A DNA stretch of 64,000 bases from the NCBI RefSeq assembly GCF_900114315.1, contig NZ_FOSQ01000008.1, forward strand, positions 124,001-188,000, in the 5' to 3' direction. Source of the stretch: Falsiroseomonas stagni DSM 19981 (GTDB taxonomy: Bacteria; Pseudomonadota; Alphaproteobacteria; Acetobacterales; Acetobacteraceae). The number at the start of each line of letters is the position of its first letter. Positions within the stretch are counted from its first letter, which is position 1. The notes beneath the pieces are model-generated. The model worked only from the letters and a program-made list of their open reading frames with translations. It was not told the origin of the DNA and did not search any database. This document shows, piece after piece, positions 19,142-27,274 of the stretch. Both the position numbers and the translations under genes were made by a program.

Positions 19142-19720
19142 CTACGCCTCCGCCGCCAGCACCGCCGGCGTGATGGTCCAGGCGCCCTCGCCGGGCTTCG
19201 GCGGGTCCATCAGCAGGGGCAGGGCGTTGGGGGTGCGGACATTCGCCTCCAGCCCCGCTTCCATGCGCAGCGCGCGGAACAGCGCGCCATGCGCCACCAC
19301 CAGCACCGGGCCGGGATGGGCCAGGGCATTGTTGATGCCGCGCACGGTGCGGGCGCGGAGTTCGGCGAAGGTCTCGGCGCCTTTCGGCGTGTAGGTGCCG
19401 GCGATCCAGTCATCGTACCAGTCGCCCATCGGCAGGCCCTCCTGCTCCCCGAAATTCACCTCCTGGAGGTCGGGGTCGAGGCTCAGCGGCAGGCCGAGCG
19501 CCTCCGCCGCGATTTCCGCCGTGCGGCGCGCGCGCAGCAAGGGGGAGGCGACGATGGTGCGGATGGGCAAATCCGCCAGGGTGCGCGCCGCGCGCCGCGC
19601 CTGCGCAAAGCCGACCTGGTTCAGCGGAATGTCGGTGCGCCCCTGGGACAGGCCCTGGGCGTTCCAGTCGGTCTCCCCGTGGCGGAGGAACCAGAAGGTG
19701 GTGGGGGTCAATCCGGGCAT
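19142..19720 (-). CDS. Histidine phosphatase family protein (phosphoglycerate mutase-like)
   Basis: Phosphatase of 192 residues. Catalytic RHGE motif in FWFLRHGETDWNAQGLSQG, second arginine in VASPLLRARRTAEI, catalytic Glu in VNFGEQEG, and second His in LVVAHGALFRAL. This is the broad-specificity phosphatase branch (GpmB/CobC-like). No cobalamin genes are near, so a CobC role is not supported. It ends 8 bases from the kinase gene on the opposite strand. Two bases separate it from the glutathione transferase gene upstream on the same strand. Confidence 0.88.
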   Translation of the reverse strand: MPGLTPTTFWFLRHGETDWNAQGLSQGRTDIPLNQVGFAQARRAARTLADLPIRTIVASPLLRARRTAEIAAEALGLPLSLDPDLQEVNFGEQEGLPMGDWYDDWIAGTYTPKGAETFAELRARTVRGINNALAHPGPVLVVAHGALFRALRMEAGLEANVRTPNALPLLMDPPKPGEGAWTITPAVLAAEA

Positions 19721-19722
19721 GG

Positions 19723-20364
19723 CTATCCTTGCGCTGCTTCGCGGGCTTTCGCGGCCGCCACGCCCGGCATGGCAGCGACCTGTTCGGCCAGCGCCAGCAA
19801 AGCGGGAAGATCGGCGATGTCGATCCTGAGGAAACCCGCGAAGGTGGTGAGCGCGGCGAGGAAGATGTCGGCGCCCGTGGGCTGTTCCGTGCCGCAGAGC
19901 GTGCCGCCGCCTTGCTTCACCGCCGCTTCGGCGAAGGCCAGCGCGTCCTTCGCGCGGAGCAGGGCCGCGGCGCGCACGGCCTCGGCCGCACCCTCATGCC
20001 CGCCGGCGAAGCGCAGCGGGCCGAAGGCCGGGTTGAAGTGCCGCCCCATGGTCCAGTGGCACCAGGCCAGCCATTCCATGCCCTTGGCGCGACCGGAGGG
20101 GCCCGACGGCAGCAGCCCGCTTTCCGGCGCCGCTTCCGCCAGCCAGAAGATCACCGCGGGGATTTCCGTGATGACGGTGCCGTCCGGCAGTTGCAGCGCC
20201 GGCACCTCCCCCTTCGGGTTGATGGCGAGGTAGTCGGGCTTCTTCGTGTCCCCGCCGCGCAGCGAGATGAAGCGCAGGTCGATCGACAGCCCCGACACCA
20301 TCGCCGCCTGGTGGGCGATGGAGCCGGAGGTGTTGGTGGAGGTCCAGAGGACGGGGTTGCTCAT
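19723..20364 (-). CDS. Glutathione S-transferase family protein
   Basis: Protein of 213 residues with the N-terminal thioredoxin-like domain (NPKGEVPALQLPDGTVITEIPAVIFWLAE, the glutathione-binding cis-Pro and ES/EI region) and an all-helical C-terminal domain from ~95 (TGADIFLAALTTFAGFL). It resembles uncharacterised bacterial GSTs. It lies 4 nt after the stop of a second GST gene and directly upstream of the histidine phosphatase gene, so the three appear to be one transcription unit. Substrate unknown. Confidence 0.85.
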   Translation of the reverse strand: MSNPVLWTSTNTSGSIAHQAAMVSGLSIDLRFISLRGGDTKKPDYLAINPKGEVPALQLPDGTVITEIPAVIFWLAEAAPESGLLPSGPSGRAKGMEWLAWCHWTMGRHFNPAFGPLRFAGGHEGAAEAVRAAALLRAKDALAFAEAAVKQGGGTLCGTEQPTGADIFLAALTTFAGFLRIDIADLPALLALAEQVAAMPGVAAAKAREAAQG

Positions 20365-20368
20365 GGCG

Positions 20369-20992
20369 TCAGAGCGCCAGGCCTTCCTGCGTCAGCGCCC
20401 GCTGCACCGCGGGCCGCGCCAGCATGGCGGCAAGGTGCGCGGCCAGGTGCGGCGGCAGCGTCAGGCCGGACCGGCGCGTCGCCCAGTATTCCACGAAGAA
20501 CAGCGCCGCATCGGCGACGGAGTAGCCCGATGGCAGCAGGTAGGTGCCGCCGGCCCAGCCCTTCTCCAGCGTCGCGAAATACTTGTCGGCATTCGCCTTG
20601 CCGAGTTCGACCGACTTCGGGAAGTCCTCCTCCCGCAGCGTGTAGTTGCCGGGGCGGAACTGGCGGGTGAAGGCCTGCGGGTGGATGGTGCCGCAGACAT
20701 AGTCCAGCAGCTCCAGGCAGCGAGCCTCCCCTTCCAGGTCGGCCGGGATCAGCGCGGCGGCGGGGTTGGCCTTCGCCAGCCACCAGGCGATGACGGGGAA
20801 TTCGGTCAGCACCTTGCCGTCGCCGCGATCCAGCGCGGGGACCTTGGACTTCGGGTTCACCGCCAGGAAGTCCGGCTTGTGCTGCGCGCCATCCTTCAGC
20901 GCGACCAGCGACAGCTCATAGGGCTTGCCCAGTTCCTCGAGGATGATGTGGATGCCCATCGAGCAGGCGCCGGGCGAGTAGTAGAGCTTCAT
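20369..20992 (-). CDS. Glutathione S-transferase, beta-class-like
   Basis: Protein of 207 residues. The N terminus MKLYYSPGACSMGIHIILEE is characteristic of the GstA/beta-class lineage (YYxPGACSL with the active-site Ser/Cys region). It continues with FLAVNPKSKVPALDRGDG, LTEFPVIAWWLAK and a helical C-terminal domain (YSVADAALFFVEYWA). The ATG at 20992 has GGAGGAGAT-like sequence upstream; a much longer open frame in this phase is not coding. First gene of the GST-GST-phosphatase unit, divergent from a Bug receptor gene. Confidence 0.87.
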   Translation of the reverse strand: MKLYYSPGACSMGIHIILEELGKPYELSLVALKDGAQHKPDFLAVNPKSKVPALDRGDGKVLTEFPVIAWWLAKANPAAALIPADLEGEARCLELLDYVCGTIHPQAFTRQFRPGNYTLREEDFPKSVELGKANADKYFATLEKGWAGGTYLLPSGYSVADAALFFVEYWATRRSGLTLPPHLAAHLAAMLARPAVQRALTQEGLAL

Positions 20993-21124
20993 GGCCGAAA
21001 TCTCCTCCGAGGCGGCGCAAGTTGTAGGGGTCGCATGCCGGCGCGTCACCCCCCGGGCCGCGACCCCTCTTGGCCAGCCCCTTGGCCCATGCCATGGGAA
21101 TATCCCGCCAAGGAGGAAACAATC

Positions 21125-22102
21125 ATGACCACGCGCAGGACGCTGATGGCGACGCTGGGCGCCACCTTGTCGATGCCGGGCCTGGCCCGCGCGCAGGACA
21201 CCGCCTTCCCGACGCGCACCGTCACCATCGTGGTCCCCTTCCCGCCCGGCGGCGGCACGGATGTGCTGGCCCGCATCCTCGGCCAGCATTTCCAGGAGTC
21301 CTGGCGGCAGAGCGTGGTCGTCGAGAATCGCGGCGGCGGCGCAGGGCGGATCGGCCTGCAGATGGTGCAGCGGGCGCAGCCGGACGGGCACACGCTGATG
21401 GTGACCTCGACCGGCGGCATCATGGGCCTGGCGGGGCCGGGCGGGGACAAGGTCTTCGCGGTGCGGGACGAGCTGACGCCGATCACGCTGATCGCCGCGC
21501 CCGCCTATGTCATTGCCATGCATCCCGGCGTCGGCGCGCGCAATGTGGGGGAGCTGATCGCCCTCGCGAAGGCACGGCCCGGCCACTTCACCTTCGGCAG
21601 CAGCGGCACCGGCGCGGCGAGCCACCTGGCCGCGGAACTCTTCGCCTCCATGGCGGGGATCGAGATGCTGCACGTGCCCTATCGCGGCACCGGCCCGGCG
21701 CTGACGGATCTGGTCGCGGGGCGCATCCACCTGATGTTCGCGCCGCCGCAGACCGTCGCCGCCGCCGTTGCCGCCAACCAGGTGGTGAACCTGGCGGTCA
21801 CGTCGGAACGCCCGACGGCGCTGCTGCCCGGCGTGCCGGCGGCCAGCACCACGGGGCTGCCGGGCTATGCGGCGGTCGGCTGGTTCGGCCTCTTCGCGCC
21901 GAAGGGCGTGCCCTCGCCGATCACGCAGCGCATCGCGCAGGAAGCCTCCCGCGCCCTGTCCCTGCAATCCACGAAGGACCGCCTGGCGACGCTGGGCGCG
22001 GAGCCGGAGCCGATGACGCCGGACGCCTTCACGACCTTCATCGACCAGGACATCGCGAAGTGGCAGCGCGTGGTCCGCGAACGCAACATCACCCTGGAAT
22101 AG
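21125..22102 (+). CDS. Bug-family TTT solute-binding receptor
   Basis: Periplasmic receptor of 325 residues with signal MTTRRTLMATLGATLSMPG. Family motifs are FPTRTVTIVVPFPPGGGTDV, VENRGGGAGRIGLQMV, FGSSGTGAASHLAAELF, VPYRGTGPALTDLVAGRIHLM and the late LFAPKGVPSPI. AGGAGGAAACAATC precedes the ATG. Ten bases downstream is an FAH-family hydrolase/decarboxylase, so the pair probably handles one organic acid. In the 132-nt divergent region I see AGGGGTCGC at 21026 and its complement at 21060, but nothing firm. Confidence 0.88.
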   Translation: MTTRRTLMATLGATLSMPGLARAQDTAFPTRTVTIVVPFPPGGGTDVLARILGQHFQESWRQSVVVENRGGGAGRIGLQMVQRAQPDGHTLMVTSTGGIMGLAGPGGDKVFAVRDELTPITLIAAPAYVIAMHPGVGARNVGELIALAKARPGHFTFGSSGTGAASHLAAELFASMAGIEMLHVPYRGTGPALTDLVAGRIHLMFAPPQTVAAAVAANQVVNLAVTSERPTALLPGVPAASTTGLPGYAAVGWFGLFAPKGVPSPITQRIAQEASRALSLQSTKDRLATLGAEPEPMTPDAFTTFIDQDIAKWQRVVRERNITLE

Positions 22103-22112
22103 GTTTTCTCGA

Positions 22113-23006
22113 ATGATCCGACTGGCGACTTTCCTCTCCCGCGGCGATGTGCGGCCGCGGCTCGGCGCGGTGCGCGGCGAGTCGATGCTGGACCTGACCG
22201 CTTCGCTCGGGGGCGACTGGGACATGCTGCGCGCCCTGGCGCTGCCGGTGGCGGAACTGCGGGGCATCATCGATCGCGCGAAGGTCGCGCTGCCGCTGGC
22301 CTCCTGCCACGTCCTGCCGCCCATCCCGAACCCGGGGAAAATCTTCTGCGTCGGCAAGAACAGCAAGGTCCATCGCGCGGAACTCGCCGCGAAGGGAATG
22401 CTGCTGGAAGATCCGAAGGAGCCGACGAGCTTCGTCAAGCTGACGGAGACGCTGGTCGGCGACGGCGCGCGTGTGGTGCGGCCCGATGGCATCACCACCT
22501 TCGACTACGAACCCGAACTCGCCTTCATCATCAGCAAGCGCGCCTTCCAGGTGCCGCGGGAGAAGGCGCGCGACTACGTGGGCGCCGTCACCGTGCTGAA
22601 CGACCTCACGGCGCGGGAGATCCAGAAGCAGGAAGTCCAGCTCGGCACCAAGTTCTGGGTCTCCAAGAACATGCCGGGCTTCACGCCGGTCGGCCCCTAT
22701 GCCGTGCCGCTGGCGGAGATCGCGGACCCCTACGACCTCTGGCTGACCTGCGTGGTGAACGGCCAGCAGCGGCTGCGCGTGAACACCGACGAATACATCC
22801 ACCGGATCGAGGGCATCATCGCGCATTTCTCCCGCTTCATGCCCTTCGAGGCCGGGGACGTGATCGCGACGGGGGCGCCGCGCGGCACCGCGATCGGCCA
22901 GCCCAACGCGGCGGAACTCTACCTGAAGCCCGGCGATGTCTGCGTCGCGGGGCTGGAGGGGGTGATGGAGATCACCACCCATATCGTGGCGCCCGGGGAA
23001 GCCTGA
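22113..23006 (+). CDS. Fumarylacetoacetate hydrolase (FAH) family enzyme
   Basis: Protein of 297 residues with the FAH C-terminal fold. Metal-ligand and catalytic positions are visible as FDYEPELAFIISK (ExE), VLNDLTAREIQ and the lysine/glycine-rich GTKFWVSKNMPGFTPVGPY. The ending DVIATGAPRGTAIGQPNAAELYLKPGD is the usual GTPxGV-like loop. The family covers fumarylpyruvate hydrolase, acylpyruvases, 2-keto-4-pentenoate hydratase and oxaloacetate decarboxylase, and I cannot choose among them. Probably co-transcribed with the Bug receptor upstream and endonuclease V downstream. Confidence 0.85.
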   Translation: MIRLATFLSRGDVRPRLGAVRGESMLDLTASLGGDWDMLRALALPVAELRGIIDRAKVALPLASCHVLPPIPNPGKIFCVGKNSKVHRAELAAKGMLLEDPKEPTSFVKLTETLVGDGARVVRPDGITTFDYEPELAFIISKRAFQVPREKARDYVGAVTVLNDLTAREIQKQEVQLGTKFWVSKNMPGFTPVGPYAVPLAEIADPYDLWLTCVVNGQQRLRVNTDEYIHRIEGIIAHFSRFMPFEAGDVIATGAPRGTAIGQPNAAELYLKPGDVCVAGLEGVMEITTHIVAPGEA

Positions 23007-23017
23007 GGAGGCCCGCC

Positions 23018-23704
23018 ACGACACCACCCGAACCCGCCACCGCCGCGGAGGCCCGGGCCCTCCAGCCCGACCTCGCGGCGCGTGTGGTGACGGTGGATGC
23101 GATCGGCCCCGTCCGCGTGCTGGGCGGCGCCGATGCGTCCAGCCTCCGCTTCGACGCGACGCGGACGGTGCACGCGGCGATGGTGGCGCTGGATGCGGCG
23201 ACGCTGGCGCCGATCGGCAGCGCGGGCGCCAGCCGGTCGGGCGGCCTGCCCTACATCCCGGGGCTGCTCGGCTTCCGGGAAGTGCCGGTGCTGGCCCGCG
23301 CCTTCGCGCAGTTGCCGGTGAAGCCGGACCTGATCCTCGTGGATGGGCACGGGATGGCGCATCCGAAGGGGCTCGGCGTCGCCAGCCATCTCGGCGTGGT
23401 GCTGGATGTGCCGACCATTGGTGTCGCGAAGTCCGTGCTCTGCGGCGCGGTGGAGGGCGATTTCCCCGACACGCCTGGGACGCGGGCGCCGCTGGTCTGG
23501 AAGGGCGCCGTGATCGGCATGGCGCTGCGCACGCGGCGCGGGGCGAACCCGCTCTACGTCTCGGTCGGGCATCGCGTGTCGCTGGGGACGGCGCTGGCCT
23601 GGGTGGAGCGCACGCTGCGCGGGCGGCGGCTGCCGGAGCCGACGCGGCTGGCGCATGAGGCGGCGGCGCGGGTGCGGCTGGCGGCGATGGCGGCCGCGGG
23701 GTAA
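23018..23704 (+). CDS. nfi: Endonuclease V, deoxyinosine-specific, with apparent ACG start codon
   Basis: Repair nuclease that cuts one base 3' of deoxyinosine. Conserved blocks: GGADAS (catalytic Asp, equal to Asp35 of E. coli), PYIPGLLGFREVPVLARAF, LILVDGHGMAHPKGLGVASHLG, VPTIGVAKSVLCG and GHRVSLGTALAWV. There is no ATG, GTG or TTG upstream of GTG 23084, and starting there removes the conserved N-terminal helix (EARALQPDLAARVV). AGGAGG at 23006-23011 stands 6 nt before an in-frame ACG at 23018. Starting there gives 228 residues, against 223 in E. coli. The ACG start is inferred from this fit; the minimal alternative is GTG 23084 (206 residues). Confidence 0.85.
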   Translation, partial: TTPPEPATAAEARALQPDLAARVVTVDAIGPVRVLGGADASSLRFDATRTVHAAMVALDAATLAPIGSAGASRSGGLPYIPGLLGFREVPVLARAFAQLPVKPDLILVDGHGMAHPKGLGVASHLGVVLDVPTIGVAKSVLCGAVEGDFPDTPGTRAPLVWKGAVIGMALRTRRGANPLYVSVGHRVSLGTALAWVERTLRGRRLPEPTRLAHEAAARVRLAAMAAAG

Positions 23705-23713
23705 TCCCCGCCC

Positions 23714-24076
23714 ATGGCACGGATCTGGATGGTGTTCGGGGCGCTTTCGGGGCTGATCGCGGTGGCGATGGCGGCCTATGCCTCGCATGGCCTGGCGCCG
23801 GATAAGGCCGCGCTGGCCACGACGGGCGCCTCGCTCCAGGCCTGGCACGCGCTGGCGCTGCTGGGCGCGGGGCTGCTGGCGGAACGCCGGCGCGGGAAGC
23901 TGGTGCATGCCGCGGCGGGATGCTTCGCGGCGGGGACCATCGCCTTCTGCGGCGGCGTCTATCTGCGGGCGCTGACGGACACCTCGCTCGGCCTGGTCAC
24001 GCCACTCGGCGGCACGGTGCTGCTGGTGGGCTGGGGCATCCTGGCCGCGGCCGCGGCGCTGGCGCCGCAGAAGTGA
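23714..24076 (+). CDS. DUF423 family small membrane protein
   Basis: Protein of 120 residues with four hydrophobic helices. It matches the DUF423/YgdD pattern: N-terminal GALSGLIAVAMAAYASHGL, central QAWHALALLGAGLL and C-terminal TPLGGTVLLVGWGILA. Inner-membrane protein of unknown function. Its stop overlaps the GTG start of the RlmM-like methyltransferase; in E. coli the homologous ygdD is likewise next to rlmM, which supports both calls. Confidence 0.88.
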   Translation: MARIWMVFGALSGLIAVAMAAYASHGLAPDKAALATTGASLQAWHALALLGAGLLAERRRGKLVHAAAGCFAAGTIAFCGGVYLRALTDTSLGLVTPLGGTVLLVGWGILAAAAALAPQK

Positions 24077-24984
24077 CCATCGCCAGCGCCTATCTGGCCG
24101 CCGAGGGGTTCGAGGCGGAGTTGGCGGAGGAACTGCGCCGCGCCCGACGCCGCGTGGCGGCGTGGCATGGACGGCTCGCGCTGTCCCCCGACCCGCCCGG
24201 CCCCGCCGCCTGGGCGCTGGAATGCTGGACCGCGCCGGTCGAGATCGCCGTGCCCTCGGTGAAGGCGGGCGCCGATGCGCTGCGCGCCATCCAGCGCAAC
24301 TGGGCGGGCTATGCGGCGGAACACCACCGCCGCAGCGCGCTGATCACGGAACGCCTGCCGCCGGTGAAGGCGCGGCCCCTGGTGTTCCCCGAACCCGCGC
24401 CCACCGGGCATCTCGGTGCCTGGACACTGCTGGCGCCGGACCGGATGCTGGCCTCCCCCACCAAGACCAGCCCCTTCGTGAATGGCGAGGTCGCCTTCGT
24501 GGAGGACAGGGAAGGCCCGCCGTCGCGCGCCTACCTCAAGCTGTGGGAGGCGCTGACGCGGCTCGGCCGGTATCCGGGGCCGGGCGACCGGTGCCTCGAC
24601 CTCGGCGCGGCGCCGGGGGGGTGGACCTGGGTGCTGGCGAAGCTCGGTGCGGAGGTCGCCGCCGTGGACAAGGCGGCGATGGACCCGGCCGTGGCGGCGA
24701 TGCGCGGCGTGACGGTACGGGCGGAAAGCGCCTTCGGGCTCGACCCGCGCGCGGAGCCCAAGGTGGATTGGCTGTTCAGCGACGTCATCTGCTACCCTGC
24801 CCGGCTGCTGGCGCTGGTGCGCCGCTGGATCGAGGCGGACGCCGCGCGCAACCTGGTCTGCACCATCAAGTTCCAGGGCGAGACGGACCACGAGGCCGCG
24901 GAAGCCTTCGCCGCCATCCCCGGCGCAGTGGTCTTCCACAGCGCCCACAACAAGCACGAGCTGACCTTCGCGAGGCTGGGGTAG
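24073..24984 (+). CDS. RlmM-like rRNA 2'-O-methyltransferase
   Basis: Protein of 303 residues (E. coli RlmM has 366). The N-terminal half is a THUMP-like RNA-binding region. The Rossmann methyltransferase starts near 170 with CLDLGAAPGGWTWVLAKLGA and AAVDK, and carries the catalytic lysine region NLVCTIKFQG and the closing HNKHELTF. By analogy it methylates C2498 of 23S rRNA. GTG start at 24073, overlapping the DUF423 stop by two bases. The gene is shorter than the enterobacterial enzyme, as seen in other alphaproteobacteria, so I describe it as RlmM-like. Confidence 0.8.
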   Translation: MTIASAYLAAEGFEAELAEELRRARRRVAAWHGRLALSPDPPGPAAWALECWTAPVEIAVPSVKAGADALRAIQRNWAGYAAEHHRRSALITERLPPVKARPLVFPEPAPTGHLGAWTLLAPDRMLASPTKTSPFVNGEVAFVEDREGPPSRAYLKLWEALTRLGRYPGPGDRCLDLGAAPGGWTWVLAKLGAEVAAVDKAAMDPAVAAMRGVTVRAESAFGLDPRAEPKVDWLFSDVICYPARLLALVRRWIEADAARNLVCTIKFQGETDHEAAEAFAAIPGAVVFHSAHNKHELTFARLG

Positions 24985-25013
24985 GGGGGCACGCCCGCGT
25001 CACCAGCAACAAC

Positions 25014-25046
25014 GGCGCGGAACGCGCCGAGGCCGCGAATGCGGCC
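25014..25046. other. Cluster of short GC palindromes after the methyltransferase gene
   Basis: GGCGCG-GAA-CGCGCC (25014-25028) and GGCCGC-GAAT-GCGGCC (25031-25046), followed further on by CGGCCGGAGGCCG. They fill part of the 157-nt gap between the rlmM-like gene and tRNA-Leu, on opposite strands, and probably act as terminators for one or both. Nothing else is recognised in this gap. Confidence 0.4.
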
Positions 25047-25141
25047 CGCGCCCAGACCGGCATCGCGAATGGCGCAGGTTGTGCACGGCGCGAAGGCAAG
25101 CGGCCGGAGGCCGCGCCCGCCGTCTGAGGGCATGAGAATAC

Positions 25142-25223
25142 TGCGGGCGGCGGGGATCGAACCCGCATGGCCAAGGGCCGAGGGTTTTTAAGACCCTTCC
25201 GTCTACCGTTCCGGCACGCCCGC
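25142..25223 (-). tRNA. tRNA-Leu (anticodon UAA)
   Basis: 82-nt cloverleaf. Acceptor stem GCGGGCG/CGCCCGC with discriminator A; D-arm CCGGAACGGTAGACGG; anticodon stem AGGGT/ACCCT around loop CTTAAAA, giving anticodon TAA; a short long-arm; T-arm GCGGG-TTCGATC-CCCGC. The 3' CCA is not encoded. The long variable arm and the UAA anticodon fix the identity as leucine. Confidence 0.93.
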
Positions 25224-25270
25224 GCGGGGTTGATTATGGCGGGGCCTCGACCGGCCCGCCAGGGCGGGTG

Positions 25271-25909
25271 CTACGGCGCCGCCACCTGGAGGGGTGCGGG
25301 AAGCGGCGCGGCGGCGATCAGCGCCGGCACGTCAAGGGGCACATCCGCCGCGACGGGCGCCGCCACCGGCCGCGCCACGCCCCACCATTCGCAGGCTTCC
25401 TCCCGCCCGCGGGCGCTGCACCAGATGTGGCCGAGCCCAAGCCGCCCCATGCCCAGCCCCTGCAGCACGGCGCGCGATGCGACATTGTCGCACTGCACCG
25501 CGGCGCGGATTTCCGCCACGCCCAGCCGGTCGAAGATCGCCGCCAGCGCGGCCGGGGCGGCTTCGCGCATATAGCCCTGGCCGTGATGGTCGCAGCCCAG
25601 CCAGTAGGTCAGGATGGCGCGGCTGGGATCCTGTTCCGCCCGCGTGGCGCCGATCCAGCCGATCAGCACCTTGTCCGCGCGGCGTTCGATCACCAACGGC
25701 AGGGCCCGGCCATCCATCGCCGCGCCGCGTGCTTCCGTCAGCCGCTGCGCCGCGATCTCCGGCGCCAGGCTGGCGGGCCAGGAGGCAAGCCTGGCGCTGA
25801 CCGCCGGCGCCATCAGCGCCGCCAGCGCCGGCGCGTCATCGGGCTGGGGAAGACGCAAACGCAGCCTTTGCGTGTGGATGGGCGCGTCAGGCTCGCCGGA
25901 TACGATCAT
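25271..25909 (-). CDS. GNAT N-acetyltransferase, RimJ/RimL type
   Basis: Protein of 212 residues. The acetyltransferase core is in the first ~160: TQRLRLRLPQPDDAPALAAL, LTYWLGCDHHGQGYMREAA (acetyl-CoA loop), VQCDNVASRAVLQGLGM. A Pro/Ala-rich C-terminal tail of about 40 residues follows. ATG at 25909. Stands between tRNA-Leu and the end of the carotenoid operon, 18 nt beyond the aldehyde dehydrogenase stop, in the same direction. It could be read through from that operon, but nothing links it to carotenoid chemistry. Confidence 0.8.
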   Translation of the reverse strand: MIVSGEPDAPIHTQRLRLRLPQPDDAPALAALMAPAVSARLASWPASLAPEIAAQRLTEARGAAMDGRALPLVIERRADKVLIGWIGATRAEQDPSRAILTYWLGCDHHGQGYMREAAPAALAAIFDRLGVAEIRAAVQCDNVASRAVLQGLGMGRLGLGHIWCSARGREEACEWWGVARPVAAPVAADVPLDVPALIAAAPLPAPLQVAAP

Positions 25910-25927
25910 GGGCGGAAGCTGCCAGCG

Positions 25928-27274
25928 TTAACGCTTCCTTACCAGCCTCTCGATCAACCGCGGAGCGAAATTTTTTCTCGGCAAGTCGAAGATACGGGAA
26001 AGACTCCATTTCCCATGCACGACCCGCGCGCGAATCGTCGAAAATGCGACAAATCCCGCTAATCCTTTATACCGCCCAGATCCGGAATGACCCGTGCCGC
26101 CGAAGCCGAGCGCCGGGAAGGCCGCGTATTCAACCGCACGGTCCTGCACGAGGGCGCCGCATCGGACCGAATGGGCAACCTGCTCGGCTTCCGCCGGCGC
26201 GGCGCCGAACAGATAGACCGCCAGCGGGGACGGCCGGGCGGTGACCCAGGCGATGGCAGCGGGCAGGTCCGGCAGGGCCAGGACCGGCAGGATGGGGCCG
26301 AAGATTTCTTCCTGAAGCAGTGCGTGGCCGGGATCGGGGAAGGCCAGCGCGAGGGCGCGATGGCGGCCGGCGCCATCCGGCGCCAGGCGTTCCAGCCGTG
26401 CGCCCTCTGCCAGCCGGTCCAGCCGCGCGGCCTGGGCGTCATTCGCCAGCGCCGTCTCCGGCAGGCCGATGCCGGTGGCGCGGCAGGAGGCGGCGAAGGC
26501 TTCCGGCGTGTGGCCCAGCAGCAGGACCGTATCGGGCGCCACGCAGGTCTGCCCGGCATTCACCGCCTTGCCCACCAGGATGTCCCGCGCCGCCCGGGCG
26601 AGGTCCGCCCCGGGCAGCACCAGCGCCGGGCATTTGCCGCCCAGTTCCAGCGTGACGGGCACCAGGTTGCGTGCCGCGGCCTCCGCCACCTTCCGGCCCG
26701 TCGTCGTGCCGCCGGTGAAGACCAGGTGGTCCCAGGGCTGCGCGGCGAAATCGGCGGCGACGTCCGGCCCGCCCTGCACCGTGGCGGCGATGTCGGGACC
26801 CAGCGCCTCGGCCAGTACCTGCGCGATCAGCGCCGCGCAGCGGGGCGTGCCCTCGCTGGGTTTCACCGCCACGCGGTTGCCGGCGGCGATCGCATCCACC
26901 ACCGGCACCAGGGCCAGCTGCACCGGGTAGTTCCAGGGCGCCATGATGCCGATGATGCCCTTGGGCACCGGCTCCTCATGCGCCCGCGTCGGCCAGAAGG
27001 GATAGGGCACGGCCACGCGCCGCGGCTTCGCCCAGGACCGCACATGCCGGCGGGCGTAGCGCGCGGCATCGACGGCGCAGAGCACGTCGGCCAGCAGCGT
27101 CTCCAGCCGGGAGCGCCCGCCGTAATCCGCATCCAGCGCGGCGGCGATCGCCTCCGCATGGGTCAGCAGCGCATCGGCCAGGCGGAGCAGCAGCAAGCGC
27201 CGCTGCTCGACCACGATGCGCCCGTCCCGCGCCTCCGCCGCGCGCAGCGTCGCGAGGGCCTCCGCCGGCGTCAT
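25928..27274 (-). CDS. Aldehyde dehydrogenase, candidate 4,4'-diapolycopenal dehydrogenase
   Basis: NAD(P)-dependent aldehyde dehydrogenase of 448 residues. Cofactor region GIIGIMAPWNYPVQLALVPVVDA, FTGGTTTGRKVAEAAARN, general-base Glu in VTLELGGKCPALV, nucleophile Cys244 in NAGQTCVAPD, and the closing LGFGGTGHSGSGRYKG. It is of the short coniferyl/fatty-aldehyde type. ATG at 27274 overlaps the hpnE stop as ATGA. As last gene of the C30 carotenoid operon, its likely job is oxidising the terminal carotenoid aldehyde formed by CrtP to the carboxylic acid that is then glycosylated. AldH plays this part in staphyloxanthin-type pathways. Substrate is inferred from context. Confidence 0.8.
   Translation of the reverse strand: MTPAEALATLRAAEARDGRIVVEQRRLLLLRLADALLTHAEAIAAALDADYGGRSRLETLLADVLCAVDAARYARRHVRSWAKPRRVAVPYPFWPTRAHEEPVPKGIIGIMAPWNYPVQLALVPVVDAIAAGNRVAVKPSEGTPRCAALIAQVLAEALGPDIAATVQGGPDVAADFAAQPWDHLVFTGGTTTGRKVAEAAARNLVPVTLELGGKCPALVLPGADLARAARDILVGKAVNAGQTCVAPDTVLLLGHTPEAFAASCRATGIGLPETALANDAQAARLDRLAEGARLERLAPDGAGRHRALALAFPDPGHALLQEEIFGPILPVLALPDLPAAIAWVTARPSPLAVYLFGAAPAEAEQVAHSVRCGALVQDRAVEYAAFPALGFGGTGHSGSGRYKGLAGFVAFSTIRARVVHGKWSLSRIFDLPRKNFAPRLIERLVRKR

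Noticed and set aside
21026-21068. AGGGGTCGC and its complement as an operator in the GST/Bug divergent region
   Set aside because: 25-nt spacing and GC-rich arms are expected by chance at this composition; left as a note only.
25014-25046. CRISPR array in the palindrome cluster before tRNA-Leu
   Set aside because: The palindromes differ from each other and there are no regular spacers.
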